In this document: piece after piece, positions 8,421 through 16,074 of the stretch
Numbering within the stretch: the first letter of the stretch is position 1
Layout of the letters: each line of letters opens with the position of its first letter
Origin: QHXW01 sp035280425
Lineage (GTDB): Bacteria > Acidobacteriota > Terriglobia > Bryobacterales > Bryobacteraceae
Length of the DNA stretch: 64,000 bases
Assembly (NCBI GenBank): GCA_035280425.1
Contig: DATEFW010000024.1
Location: forward strand, 248,001 to 312,000
Direction: 5' to 3'
Position numbers and translations under genes: made by a program
Notes under the pieces: model-generated
Seen by the model: the letters and a program-made list of their open reading frames with translations, nothing else
Databases searched by the model: none
What the model was told of the DNA's origin: nothing

Positions 8421-9608
8421 TTATCTCCGCACCCGCTGCATCCAGTCGCCCCAGCCCAGCCCGAGGCGCGTCATGACGATCGCCGTTCCGGCCGCGATCG
8501 CCATCACCGTCCAGAACGCCGCCGCACTCGGTTCGGTCGGAATGAAAACGCTGCGCACCCATGCCGAGGTCGCGGGAACAAAAAATGGGAATTCGTTCGT
8601 CGCAAATATCCAGTTGCGCGAGGCCGGCGACATCAGAAAATCCGCGAACGGCCACTGTACGGCGAAAAAGCTCAGCAAGTAAGCCGTGCCCAGCGCCGCC
8701 GCCTGCCGCCACTTGCCCCAATCAGCCGTACGCCTCCGCAGCAGGTCGAAAACCACAGCGGGCACGATCAGCAGCAGCGGGAAGTCCGGCGGGATCAAAT
8801 GCGTCACCTTCTGGTAAACCGGCCCAAGCTTCGGCTCCGCCGGCACCAGCGGCAGAAACCACACCAGCGCGAGGTGAACGCCCGTGTAACACGCGGTCAG
8901 TATCGTCGCCGGCCAGCGGTGTCGCGATACCCGCGAGATCACCGCCATCCAGATCGGCGCGCCCAGCATCACTACCGCGTAAAATTTCGCCCCATGCATG
9001 AACACGCGGTTCGTGAATTCCTGAGCGATTCCCACCGTCATTCCCAGCAGAAACATCACCACGTAATAAAAGGCGCGTTCCAGCCTCACCCGGTACGTGC
9101 CTTCCGCGCGGTTCATCGCTGCCAGTACCAGCACCAGGGTCCCAAAACGGATTGCCATCATCCCCAGCGCCAGTACCACGTGCGGCGGGCTCAGAATCTT
9201 CACATCCAGCCCGTACGCGCCGTGCCACCAGTTGTCGTACGGCGCCGAAGTGATCATCGCCACTCCGCCCCACGCGCAAATGAACGCGCCGAGCGGCGCG
9301 CGAAATCCCCACATCGAAACCGAAATCGCGCCCGACGGCGAGTTCTTCTGAAAGGTCGTGGCCAGAATCAGGTAGCCGCACGAAATCCCCGCCAGCACGC
9401 CGCACAAGTAAATCAGCACGTGCGCCGGCGTCCAGAAACTGTCTCGCCCGATGCTCTCGTGCCAGGATATGTCCCACACGCCGCCCGCCACCGCTGACGT
9501 AATCGCGATCAGGCAGCTCCAGATGTACCAGGGAATGCGCGCCGTCTTCGCCGCGACCCGCGCCTCTGCGCCCGCCGCGGTAAGTGGATAGGGGGCGGTA
9601 CTGGCCAT
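8421..9608 (-). CDS. Multi-spanning membrane protein of unknown function
   Basis: 395 residues with roughly ten hydrophobic segments, so an integral inner-membrane protein. Noticeable polar motifs within or near membrane segments are GGVWDISWHESIGRDSFW (about residues 42-59) followed by TPAHVLIYLCG. The clustered Trp, Asp and His residues could be functional. The start is ATG 9608, preceded on its strand by AAGGAC. It is divergent from the ferredoxin gene with about 80 bp between starts. I do not recognise a named family and assign no substrate. Confidence 0.75.
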   Translation of the reverse strand: MASTAPYPLTAAGAEARVAAKTARIPWYIWSCLIAITSAVAGGVWDISWHESIGRDSFWTPAHVLIYLCGVLAGISCGYLILATTFQKNSPSGAISVSMWGFRAPLGAFICAWGGVAMITSAPYDNWWHGAYGLDVKILSPPHVVLALGMMAIRFGTLVLVLAAMNRAEGTYRVRLERAFYYVVMFLLGMTVGIAQEFTNRVFMHGAKFYAVVMLGAPIWMAVISRVSRHRWPATILTACYTGVHLALVWFLPLVPAEPKLGPVYQKVTHLIPPDFPLLLIVPAVVFDLLRRRTADWGKWRQAAALGTAYLLSFFAVQWPFADFLMSPASRNWIFATNEFPFFVPATSAWVRSVFIPTEPSAAAFWTVMAIAAGTAIVMTRLGLGWGDWMQRVRR

Positions 9609-9689
9609 AGTCCCGTCCTTTCAGTACGAGAATAGCGCACGCCGCCGGGGGTCTGGCACTCTCCCGCCTCATGTGCCATAATTCGCTTC

Positions 9690-10037
9690 ATGGTCGCCGA
9701 AGTCGTGAAGATGGAGCCGAAATCCGAGGGCATCACTACCCCGCGAAAGAAACGCCCCAAGGAACTGGCCGTCATCACCGAGTGCTGCACCGGTTGCGCC
9801 GGCTCGCCCGCCTGCGTGCCCTATTGCCCGGTGGCCGACTGCATGTACTGGGTTCCGGACGAAGACCACCCCCCGTTCGGCCACATTGAAGTCGATCCCT
9901 TCCTATGCATCGGCTGCAAGAAGTGCACCAGCAAAGGCCCCGATGGTGCTTTCCTTGACGGTTGTCCCTGGGACGCTATCGAGATGATCCCCATCGAAAA
10001 CATCGAGGCCCAGCTCGGCGTCAAAATGCCGGTTTAA
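9690..10037 (+). CDS. 4Fe-4S dicluster ferredoxin-like protein
   Basis: 115 residues. Two cysteine groups are visible: CCTGCAGSPACVPYCPVADC (about 32-51) and CIGCKKCTSKGP followed by GCPWDAIEM. The second is a normal ferredoxin motif apart from an insertion before the fourth Cys. The first has extra residues between the second and third Cys, as in electron-transfer ferredoxins of hydrogenase-like or formate systems. It would carry low-potential electrons in the cytoplasm. No redox partner is adjacent. A second start (Met8) is possible. Confidence 0.82.
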   Translation: MVAEVVKMEPKSEGITTPRKKRPKELAVITECCTGCAGSPACVPYCPVADCMYWVPDEDHPPFGHIEVDPFLCIGCKKCTSKGPDGAFLDGCPWDAIEMIPIENIEAQLGVKMPV

Positions 10038-10082
10038 CCGGACTCGTCCTCTCCGCGAAATATCCCGATTTCACGCGGCGCG

Positions 10083-11771
10083 TCACACCTGTCCGACCAG
10101 GTGGCTCCCCAGTGCATCGCGGGACGGCGCCGTTGCGGAAGCTTTCTCAAAGGCCAGCGTGAACCAGAACTTCGATCCGCGTCCCGGTGTGCTCTCCACC
10201 CGCAGTTCGCCCCCCATCCGGGCGATCAACTCCCGCGAAATCGATAAACCCAGGCCCGTGCCGCCATACTTGCGGGCCATTGAGCCATCCGCCTGGACGA
10301 ATGATTCAAAGATGCGTTCCTGCGCGTGCTGGCAAATGCCGATCCCCGTGTCCGCTACCACGAACCGGATCCTGACGAGGTCGTCAGTTTCGCTCTCGAC
10401 GGTTGCCTCCAGATCGATGTGGCCCCGTTCGGTGAACTTGATGGCGTTGCCGGTAAGATTCACCAGCGCCTGGCGTAAACGCGCAGGATCGCCCCAAACC
10501 TGCTTCGGAAGCTCGGCCGCCGTCTGGAAATTTAAATCCAGGCCCTTACCTCGCGCGATCTCTGCAAATAAACCGCAAACATCGGACACGACACCCGCAG
10601 GCGCGAACACCACACGCTCGAACGTCAACTTTCCGGCTTCGATCTTCGAGAAATCGAGAATATCGTTCAACAAAGATAACAGCGAGTCGCTCGCGTGCAT
10701 CACGTCGCGAAGATACTCCGCTTGCTCTTCTCCATCCTTTGTGTCCATGGCCAGAGCCGTCATCCCGATGATGGCGTTCATCGGCGTGCGGATTTCATGG
10801 CTCATATTTGCCAGAAACTGATTTTTTAGCGCGGTTGCTTCTCTGGCGGTCGCGAGGGCACGCCGTACTCTGGCGGTTTGCCACAATGTCGCCAGCAGCA
10901 GCAGAAACGTCGTGGAGATCCCTATGATCAGCCACCGCTCCCTGCTTTGCGCACGGGTCAACTCGCGCGCTATTTCCAGATTCCGGCCGGAGAAAGATCG
11001 CCAGCGCGACGCGATCCGGTCGAGCGATCCATCCGCCGCCATGGCCCCAATCTCGTCCCGCAGTGCATCGGCGACGGGTCTGGATTCGAACCTGGCGCCG
11101 ATGCCCAATTTGCCGCTGAGTTCCGGGAGTTGGATGAGCCGCAGCCCCGGTGCCTCACAGGCGATGCCGTCCATTAACGTGGCGAGCGCCGTGTATTCGT
11201 CACTGTAGCCGGCGTCGGCGCGCCCCCGGCACACGGCCTCCAGTCTTTGGCGTGGGGATTCAATGATCGTGAGCTTCGCTTTTGGAGCATATTGCCGAAG
11301 TAATCTGGCATCCAGCGGCTCGCCGTCGTACGCAATCGTGGAATTCCCCAGATCTTCCAGCCGGGCGAAAGCGCTGTTGCCGCGGACAAAAAGGCAGATC
11401 GTATCCTCTCGGTACGGATCTGTGATGTAAACAATTTTCTGTCGCTCTGGCAGTATGGTCATCAGCGGCCATAAGTCGACCTTTTTCGCTCTCAGGGCTA
11501 CTTCTGAACTCTCCGGTTCCAGTTGCCACTTGATGTGAATCTTGCGGCGGCGTGCGGCTTCGTCGATCAGGTCGACTGCAAGGCCTGTGGGACGGCCGTC
11601 CGGCCCGACAAAGTGTTGGGGGGGTTGGTCGTCAAACCCGATAAGGTAGATTCGCTGATGATCGAAGTTGTTATGCCGTGTCTCAAACCAGCCGACAGCG
11701 ACGGCTAGCGCCACGACAGCGCCCAGCGCAACCGGCCGCGACACCCTGCTGTCAATTTGGCGGAACCCCAT
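10083..11771 (-). CDS. Sensor histidine kinase with solute-binding sensor domain
   Basis: About 562 residues from ATG 11771; a TTG 27 bases upstream would add nine. An N-terminal membrane anchor is followed by a periplasmic family-3 solute-binding-protein domain (from ~IYLIGFDDQPPQHF to residue ~270). A second membrane helix follows (WLIIGISTTFLLLLATLW), then HisKA with the phosphorylatable His in FLANMSHEIRTPMNAIIGM, and a HATPase domain with NLTGNAIKF, VADTGIGI and GGTGLGLSIS. The architecture resembles BvgS/EvgS-like sensors but lacks receiver and Hpt domains. The ligand is likely a small amino-acid-like molecule. No response regulator is encoded nearby, so the partner is elsewhere. Confidence 0.9.
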   Translation of the reverse strand: MGFRQIDSRVSRPVALGAVVALAVAVGWFETRHNNFDHQRIYLIGFDDQPPQHFVGPDGRPTGLAVDLIDEAARRRKIHIKWQLEPESSEVALRAKKVDLWPLMTILPERQKIVYITDPYREDTICLFVRGNSAFARLEDLGNSTIAYDGEPLDARLLRQYAPKAKLTIIESPRQRLEAVCRGRADAGYSDEYTALATLMDGIACEAPGLRLIQLPELSGKLGIGARFESRPVADALRDEIGAMAADGSLDRIASRWRSFSGRNLEIARELTRAQSRERWLIIGISTTFLLLLATLWQTARVRRALATAREATALKNQFLANMSHEIRTPMNAIIGMTALAMDTKDGEEQAEYLRDVMHASDSLLSLLNDILDFSKIEAGKLTFERVVFAPAGVVSDVCGLFAEIARGKGLDLNFQTAAELPKQVWGDPARLRQALVNLTGNAIKFTERGHIDLEATVESETDDLVRIRFVVADTGIGICQHAQERIFESFVQADGSMARKYGGTGLGLSISRELIARMGGELRVESTPGRGSKFWFTLAFEKASATAPSRDALGSHLVGQV

Positions 11772-11825
11772 TTGAAAGACCTGGGCTTTCAGAATCAACG
11801 GGTCGATTGATCACCCGCCCCCGCG

Positions 11826-11844
11826 TGCGGCATTTAAAGCCGCA
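11826..11844. repeat. Inverted repeat upstream of the sensor kinase
   Basis: TGCGGC and GCCGCA are perfect 6-bp arms around the 7-base centre ATTTAAA, 54 bp before the kinase ATG. It could be an operator in the kinase promoter; no protein can be assigned. The gene-free stretch 11772-12119 otherwise holds only a TACAAT -10-like box at 12061-12066 facing the STAS gene, without a convincing -35. Confidence 0.35.
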
Positions 11845-12119
11845 ACGGCCATATACTTACCTCGCCCGCTAACCTACAAACCAGCATAATGGTGGCCATT
11901 TCGAGAGCACAATGATGCACTTCGTCGTACGGCTATGGTTAACCGCCGGGCATTCACCTCACGTCGCCGGGCCGTTCGCCTTTTCGGGCTTGGTTTGCGC
12001 GATTTGCCTGTCGCGGGACTCCCGATCTCGCCTGCCACTTTATTTTTCTTCGCGCCGGTATACAATCGAGGGATTGCCGTCCGCGTTCTTGGGGCGGTTA
12101 TTGTACGGGCGCTGTTCTC

Positions 12120-12524
12120 ATGAGCCTTGAAATTCATCTCCGGGAACGGGAAGGGGTCAGCATTTTGGACCTCATAGGCCGCCTCACCGTGGGCGGTGAC
12201 GTAGCCACGTTTCGCGAAAGAATGCAGAAGCTCGTCGATCTCGGAAAAAAGAACATCATCCTCAATCTCGATCAGGTCGATTATGTGGACAGCACGGGCC
12301 TGGGAGCGCTGGTGATGTGCTATACCACGCTCCAGCGGTCGGGCGGCAAGGTCAAACTCCTCAACCTCAGCCGCCGCAGCATCGAACTGCTGGTCATGAC
12401 CAAGCTGACCACCATTTTCGAAGTGTTCAAGGAAGAGCAGGATGCCATCAACAGCTTCTTCCCCGACCGCGAAATCAAGCGATTCGACATCCTCAGCTTC
12501 GTGCAGCAGCAGAAAGAAGAGTGA
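12120..12524 (+). CDS. STAS-domain anti-sigma factor antagonist
   Basis: 134 residues, a single STAS domain plus a ~25-residue tail. The core motif LDQVDYVDSTGLGALV contains the conserved Ser58 that is phosphorylated by the partner anti-sigma kinase in SpoIIAA/RsbV proteins. The tail (DREIKRFDILSFVQQQKEE) extends past the usual ~110-residue domain end. No RsbW-type kinase is adjacent, so the partner must be encoded elsewhere. The start ATG 12120 follows a gene-free region and begins a short run of same-strand genes. Confidence 0.9.
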   Translation: MSLEIHLREREGVSILDLIGRLTVGGDVATFRERMQKLVDLGKKNIILNLDQVDYVDSTGLGALVMCYTTLQRSGGKVKLLNLSRRSIELLVMTKLTTIFEVFKEEQDAINSFFPDREIKRFDILSFVQQQKEE

Positions 12525-12580
12525 CCTTGGGCACGGGGCGCATTTTGCGCAGCGCCGCACGCTCCATCTACACTAGCCTT

Positions 12581-13069
12581 ATGGGTTCCGCCAAGGAAAA
12601 TCAGATGCTCGAGGCCGGCGCGCGCGCCCCCGATTTTCGCCTGGATGTCCTGGACGGCGGCGGCCAGAAATCGCTGCCAGACCTCCTGTCTTCCGGGTCC
12701 GTGCTGCTGGCGTTTTTCAAAGTCTCCTGTCCCACCTGCCAGCTCACGCTGCCGTTTCTCGAACGGATCCACCGCGGCAAAGCGCCGGTTGTCGCTGTTT
12801 CCCAGGACGACGCCGAAGCCACCCGCGAGTTCCAAAAGGAATTCGGCATCACTATGCCGACCCTGCTCGATTCCGCCCGCGTAGGATATCCGGCCAGCAA
12901 CGCCTACGGCCTGGCTTACGTGCCGTCTCTATTCCTGGTGGAGCGCGACGGCAAGATTTCCTGGTCGCAAACCGGTTTCAATCGCAAACAGATCGAAGCG
13001 ATCGGCCGGAAATTCGGCGTTGAGGTGTTCCAGGCCGGCGACAGCGTCCCCGAATCCAAGTCCGGTTGA
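12581..13069 (+). CDS. Thioredoxin-like / peroxiredoxin-family protein
   Basis: 162 residues from ATG 12581, which starts just before the fold (MLEAGARAPDFRLDVL). An AhpC-TSA/TlpA-like fold is indicated, with the redox motif CPTC at 50-53 inside FFKVSCPTCQLTLPFLERI. The conserved VPSLFLVERDGKI segment provides the cis-proline. A CxxC rather than a lone peroxidatic Cys suggests a TlpA/ResA-like thiol-disulfide role, but there is no signal peptide or membrane anchor, so a cytoplasmic bcp-like function is equally possible. The open frame continues upstream of the ATG, but that part only shadows the STAS gene. Confidence 0.83.
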   Translation: MGSAKENQMLEAGARAPDFRLDVLDGGGQKSLPDLLSSGSVLLAFFKVSCPTCQLTLPFLERIHRGKAPVVAVSQDDAEATREFQKEFGITMPTLLDSARVGYPASNAYGLAYVPSLFLVERDGKISWSQTGFNRKQIEAIGRKFGVEVFQAGDSVPESKSG

Positions 13070-13126
13070 GGCTCGAAAAACTAGGCTCCGGTCCGGAGCC
13101 GCTTAAAGGAATAAAATAGTCGGTAG

Positions 13127-13630
13127 ATGGCTAATCCCCTCGAGGAATTGATCGAGTCCGCTTCCGCGTTTGCCAAAGGCATGGGAGTGACGTTCAAGGA
13201 GATGATGTCTCCCACCGTCACGGAAAACTATCCCGATGAGCCGCCCAAGCTCGAAGAACGGTATCGCGGCGTCCATGTCTTGCAGCGTGACGAAAATGGC
13301 TTGGAAAAATGCGTGGCCTGTTTTCTCTGCGCCGCCGCCTGCCCTTCCAACTGCATCTATATCGAGGCCGCGGAAAACACCGATAAAGTCCGTATTTCCG
13401 GTGGCGAGCGCTACGCCACGGTTTACAACATCGACTACAACCGGTGTATTTTCTGCGGGTATTGCGTCGAAGCCTGTCCCACCGACGCCATCACCCACGG
13501 CCATGGCTTCGAGGTGGCCAGCTACAACACCTCTACCCTGGTGATGCGCAAGGAACAAATGCTCGCTCCCATGCCACCCAACGCCCACCCGGTGACCATG
13601 GCGGTCAACGGAGAGGCAGCCCCGCATTAA
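13127..13630 (+). CDS. nuoI: NADH-quinone oxidoreductase subunit I-like ferredoxin
   Basis: 167 residues, standard NuoI length. Two 4Fe-4S motifs are complete: C62, C65, C68 with C72, and C107, C110, C113 with C117 (CIFCGYCVEACPTDAI). The N-terminus FAKGMGVTFKEMMSPTVTENYP matches the helix that binds complex I subunit H, and RYRGVHVLQRDENGLEKCVAC is the family signature. It would carry clusters N6a/N6b between NADH and quinone. The other nuo genes are not next to it, so this is an isolated copy; whether it is the only one is unknown. A weak SD (AAAGGAATAA) precedes the ATG. Confidence 0.88.
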   Translation: MANPLEELIESASAFAKGMGVTFKEMMSPTVTENYPDEPPKLEERYRGVHVLQRDENGLEKCVACFLCAAACPSNCIYIEAAENTDKVRISGGERYATVYNIDYNRCIFCGYCVEACPTDAITHGHGFEVASYNTSTLVMRKEQMLAPMPPNAHPVTMAVNGEAAPH

Positions 13631-13750
13631 CCCTCCCGTTTCCCCCCGGAAATGGACATTTTTGTTAAGCGGTTGGTAACCTGACTATTTACCGGTACGC
13701 CTATATTGCGGGATCGCGTGTGTGTCTCATGCCGGTAACATGTTCTCGGC

Positions 13751-14335
13751 ATGTTGGTTGATTTTGAGCTGATTAAGCGGGCGCGCGGCGGTGATGGGGC
13801 GGCTTTTAACGAGCTCGTTGTGGCCTATAGGAAGCGTATTCTGGGCACCATCGCGCGGCTCATCTCGCATCCGGAAGATGTCGAAGATGTCGGCCAGGAG
13901 GTTTTCCTCCGGCTGTACTTCTCGCTCGATCAGCTTCGTTCGCCGGAAGTTTTTGAGCCCTGGCTTTACCGGTTGACCGCCAATGCGGCGTACGATTATT
14001 TACGAAAACGGCGCCGCCGTCCGGAATCCCGGATGTCGGACCTGTCCGAGCAGCAGGTGGTGCTGGCGGATGCTGTGGCTGGCGAAAAAGTCGATCGCGA
14101 CGAGAGCCGGCGGAAGCGGATTCGCGATGCAGTCGATTCTTTGCTGGGCGCAGTTTCCGAGGATGACCGCGTGCTTCTGACGCTGAAAGAAGTGGAAGGC
14201 CTTTCCCTCAAGGAGCTGGGAAAGATTTATCATGTCAAGGAGAATGCGTTGAAGGTGCGGTTGTTTCGCGCCAGGCAGCGCGTTCTCAAAGCATTTCACG
14301 CGGCCGAAAGGCATGCCGCCGAAGTGGGTAGTTAG
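13751..14335 (+). CDS. ECF-type RNA polymerase sigma factor
   Basis: 194 residues. Region 2 covers ~10-80 (FNELVVAYRKRILGTIARLI, DVEDVGQEVFLRLY, FEPWLYRLTANAAYDYLRKR) and region 4 covers ~128-185 (VLLTLKEVEGLSLKELGKIY as helix-turn-helix, then KVRLFRARQRVLKA). No extra domains are visible. It forms an apparent operon with a small membrane protein 11 bp downstream and a Spy-like protein after that, the usual layout of an ECF sigma, its anti-sigma and an envelope-stress target. Confidence 0.93.
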   Translation: MLVDFELIKRARGGDGAAFNELVVAYRKRILGTIARLISHPEDVEDVGQEVFLRLYFSLDQLRSPEVFEPWLYRLTANAAYDYLRKRRRRPESRMSDLSEQQVVLADAVAGEKVDRDESRRKRIRDAVDSLLGAVSEDDRVLLTLKEVEGLSLKELGKIYHVKENALKVRLFRARQRVLKAFHAAERHAAEVGS

Positions 14336-14346
14336 GGAGTTTTGAT

Positions 14347-14706
14347 ATGGAGCCGGACAACCACGATTACCAGGTTGAAAGCGGGCAGCTCGACAGGCTT
14401 TTTGGCGCCTATCGCGATGCTTGTCCCGATCCCGATGTGAGCCCCAACTTCATGCCCCAGCTTTGGCAGAAGATCGAAGCGCAGGAGCGTGTCTCGAACG
14501 TATTCGGCCGGTTTGCGCGAAATCTGGTAACGGCTGCCCTGGCCGCGTCCACGCTGCTCGCGCTGGCGGCCTCTATTGAGCGCTCGCGAATGACGGCTCC
14601 CCTTCCCAGCGAAACCTACGTCGAAGTGCTCGCCGAAGAGCACGCCCGGCAGGATATGGATTATTTCGAGCCGGTTCGCATCGAGCCGGCAGCGGACCAG
14701 CGCTGA
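14347..14706 (+). CDS. Probable membrane anti-sigma factor
   Basis: 119 residues with one membrane segment (about 58-77, NLVTAALAASTLLALAAS). The cytoplasmic N-terminal part contains FMPQLWQKIEAQERVS, similar to short anti-sigma anchors. There is no zinc-binding HxxxCxxC. It starts 11 bp after the sigma gene, and its stop shares a base with the next start (TGATG). The anti-sigma role is inferred from position and topology only; the sequence itself is not diagnostic. Confidence 0.6.
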   Translation: MEPDNHDYQVESGQLDRLFGAYRDACPDPDVSPNFMPQLWQKIEAQERVSNVFGRFARNLVTAALAASTLLALAASIERSRMTAPLPSETYVEVLAEEHARQDMDYFEPVRIEPAADQR

Positions 14707-15110
14707 TGCAACGATCCAGCCTTTCGACTTTCCTGTATCTGGCGCTTGTGTTTTTGAGCGGCGTCGTGCTGGGTGGGTTCGGCATGCGGCTTTACACGCT
14801 CAAACCCGTCACCGCGAGCGTCAGCCCGCGCAGCCCCGACGAATTCCGGCGCCGCTATGTCGCCGAACTGAGATCCAGGCTCAATTTAACGGATGATCAG
14901 GTGAACCAGCTCCAGCCCATCCTCGATGACACCCGCCGCCGCAACCGCGAATTTCACCAGAAATACCGCCCCGAGCTCAAGGCCATTCAGGACGAACAGG
15001 TCCGCCGCATCCGCGCCATTCTCACTGATGCCCAGCAGTCCCTCTACACTAAGATGTTGGACGAGCGCGAGCGCGAGCGGCAGCGCGAACAGCAAAAAAC
15101 CGGCCACTAA
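14706..15110 (+). CDS. Spy/CpxP-like periplasmic protein
   Basis: 134 residues. The N-terminal hydrophobic helix (LYLALVFLSGVVLGGFGM) is a signal or anchor. The rest is charged alpha-helix containing LNLTDDQVNQLQPILDDTRRR, EFHQKYRPELKAIQDE and VRRIRAILTDAQQSLYTKML, the pattern of Spy, CpxP and ZraP-type 'heavy-metal sensor' domains. These act as periplasmic chaperones or stress sensors. Overlap with the preceding anti-sigma candidate implies coupled translation and a role in the same envelope-stress response. Confidence 0.72.
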   Translation: MQRSSLSTFLYLALVFLSGVVLGGFGMRLYTLKPVTASVSPRSPDEFRRRYVAELRSRLNLTDDQVNQLQPILDDTRRRNREFHQKYRPELKAIQDEQVRRIRAILTDAQQSLYTKMLDERERERQREQQKTGH

Positions 15111-15175
15111 CCGTCCCTACTAAAAACTACCCGCCGAGGGCGCGGTGGAGCGAAGCTGTTGGGCCGCTTCTGCCA

Positions 15176-15412
15176 CTACCGGCTGACCGGCTGCGCCTTC
15201 TTCTTCGCTCTGGATTTCTGGTATTTCTTCTCGAATTTCTCGACGCGGCCCGCTGTGTCCACCAGCTTTTGCCGGCCGGTGAAGAACGGATGGCAGTTCG
15301 AGCAAATTTCCACGCGGATGTCGCCCTTATGCGTCGACCGCGTCTTGAACGTATGGCCGCAGGCGCAAATGACATTCACTTCTTCGTATGCGGGATGGAT
15401 GCCGGCTTTCAT
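15176..15412 (-). CDS. rpmE: 50S ribosomal protein L31, zinc-binding type
   Basis: 78 residues from ATG 15412 (MKAGIHPAYEEVNVICACG). Four zinc ligands are intact: C16, C18, C37, C40 (CSNCHPFFTGRQK), making this the C+ form. A basic tail KKYQKSRAKKKAQPVSR follows. The frame is open well upstream of the ATG, but homologous L31 proteins begin here. It is transcribed away from a strong promoter about 290 bp upstream, leaving a long leader with a short ORF and hairpins (described separately). Confidence 0.95.
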   Translation of the reverse strand: MKAGIHPAYEEVNVICACGHTFKTRSTHKGDIRVEICSNCHPFFTGRQKLVDTAGRVEKFEKKYQKSRAKKKAQPVSR

Positions 15413-15440
15413 GGTGGCGGAAAATTTCCTTTCGGGAACT

Positions 15441-15520
15441 TTAAGTATAACAAAACACAAATCCCCGTGGCCTTCCGGAAGGCAGCTCAAACAAGGCCGC
15501 AAACCGAAGTCCACGGGGAT
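15441..15520 (-). promoter_or_regulatory. Hairpin plus U-rich tract in the rpmE leader (possible attenuator)
   Basis: Perfect 10-bp arms ATCCCCGTGG (plus 15461-15470) and CCACGGGGAT (15511-15520) enclose 40 bases with an inner CCTTCCGGAAGG. On the minus strand the stem is followed by TTGTGTTTTGTTATACTT. This resembles an intrinsic terminator with a large loop, placed 28-49 bases before the L31 start. Attenuation control is inferred, not shown. Confidence 0.45.
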
Positions 15521-15631
15521 CGGTAGCCTTAAGATAAAACCTGAGGCAGTTTTTTTCGCGTCGAAGCAGCCGGTCCACAGGAACGTGGCCCCGCCACTGA
15601 AACGGAACCTACAGCAGTAACAACGGTCGAC

Positions 15632-15670
15632 TCAACAGTCGGCCACCTCGCGCGGTCTACTATCTATCAT
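15632..15670 (-). CDS. 12-codon leader ORF upstream of rpmE
   Basis: ATG at 15670 reads MIDSRPREVADC and stops at TGA 15634-15632. A perfect AAGGAGG lies at 15689-15683, 12 bases from the ATG, and the promoter -10 is just upstream, so ribosome loading is likely. It ends in Cys next to the stop, and the downstream same-frame codons are Cys-rich. A leader peptide controlling the L31 transcript is a possibility. I do not recognise the peptide. Confidence 0.4.
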   Translation of the reverse strand: MIDSRPREVADC

Positions 15671-15705
15671 TCTGCTGGACCACCTCCTTCCTCAGTGATA
15701 TTTCG

Positions 15706-15734
15706 ATGTTATTCCCAAGTTGTTGAGGTGTCAA
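15706..15734 (-). promoter_or_regulatory. Sigma-70 promoter for the rpmE leader transcript
   Basis: On the minus strand TTGACA (plus 15729-15734) is separated by exactly 17 bp from TAACAT (plus 15706-15711). The expected transcription start near 15699 lies about 10 bases before the AAGGAGG of the leader ORF. The stretch 15413-16074 has no other gene; it holds this promoter, the leader, and the terminator at 15818-15852. Confidence 0.7.
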
Positions 15735-15817
15735 GAATCCGGTGTTCCAGAACGCCGAACGCGTTACTGGATTTAGTGCTGGGCATTGCGAGAACTACTG
15801 CTTGTTCGTCCGCGGAT

Positions 15818-15852
15818 AAAAAAAAAACGGGCCTCGCGGAACTCGAGGCCCG
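15818..15852 (-). terminator. Intrinsic terminator on the minus strand
   Basis: Arms CGGGCCTCG (15828-15836) and CGAGGCCCG (15844-15852) form a 9-bp GC-rich stem, extended by AAA/TTT pairs, with a 7-base loop. Ten A bases on the plus strand (15818-15827) give a U-run on the minus transcript. No minus-strand gene is recognised upstream of it (15853-16074), so it may insulate the rpmE promoter or end a small RNA. Confidence 0.8.
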
Positions 15853-16074
15853 TTTGGAAAAGAAGCGCAAAAGAGGCAAGACCCACCAAAGCCCTCTCGA
15901 CGCGCCTCTATCACCCCGTGACTCACGGAGATGCACGGCGGCTGCCAACGCGTAAGTCGCGCCGATACAATCATCAGCCTGCAGGCGCGTCCGTTTTCCG
16001 GTAAACTTCGCGGCAAAGCTCTACAAAATTCCGGAGCCAAACCCCGCGTAGGCTACAATCTACAGGTGGTTCCC

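Noticed and set aside
11912..12130. 72-codon frame upstream of the STAS gene
   Set aside because: No family match by eye, no Shine-Dalgarno, and it runs into the STAS start; treated as non-coding.
15412..15634. In-frame reading through the TGA of the 12-codon leader ORF into rpmE, as a selenocysteine protein
   Set aside because: The frame is open, but no SECIS-like hairpin is visible just after the TGA and no selenocysteine genes are in the window. A long-open frame of this size can occur by chance.
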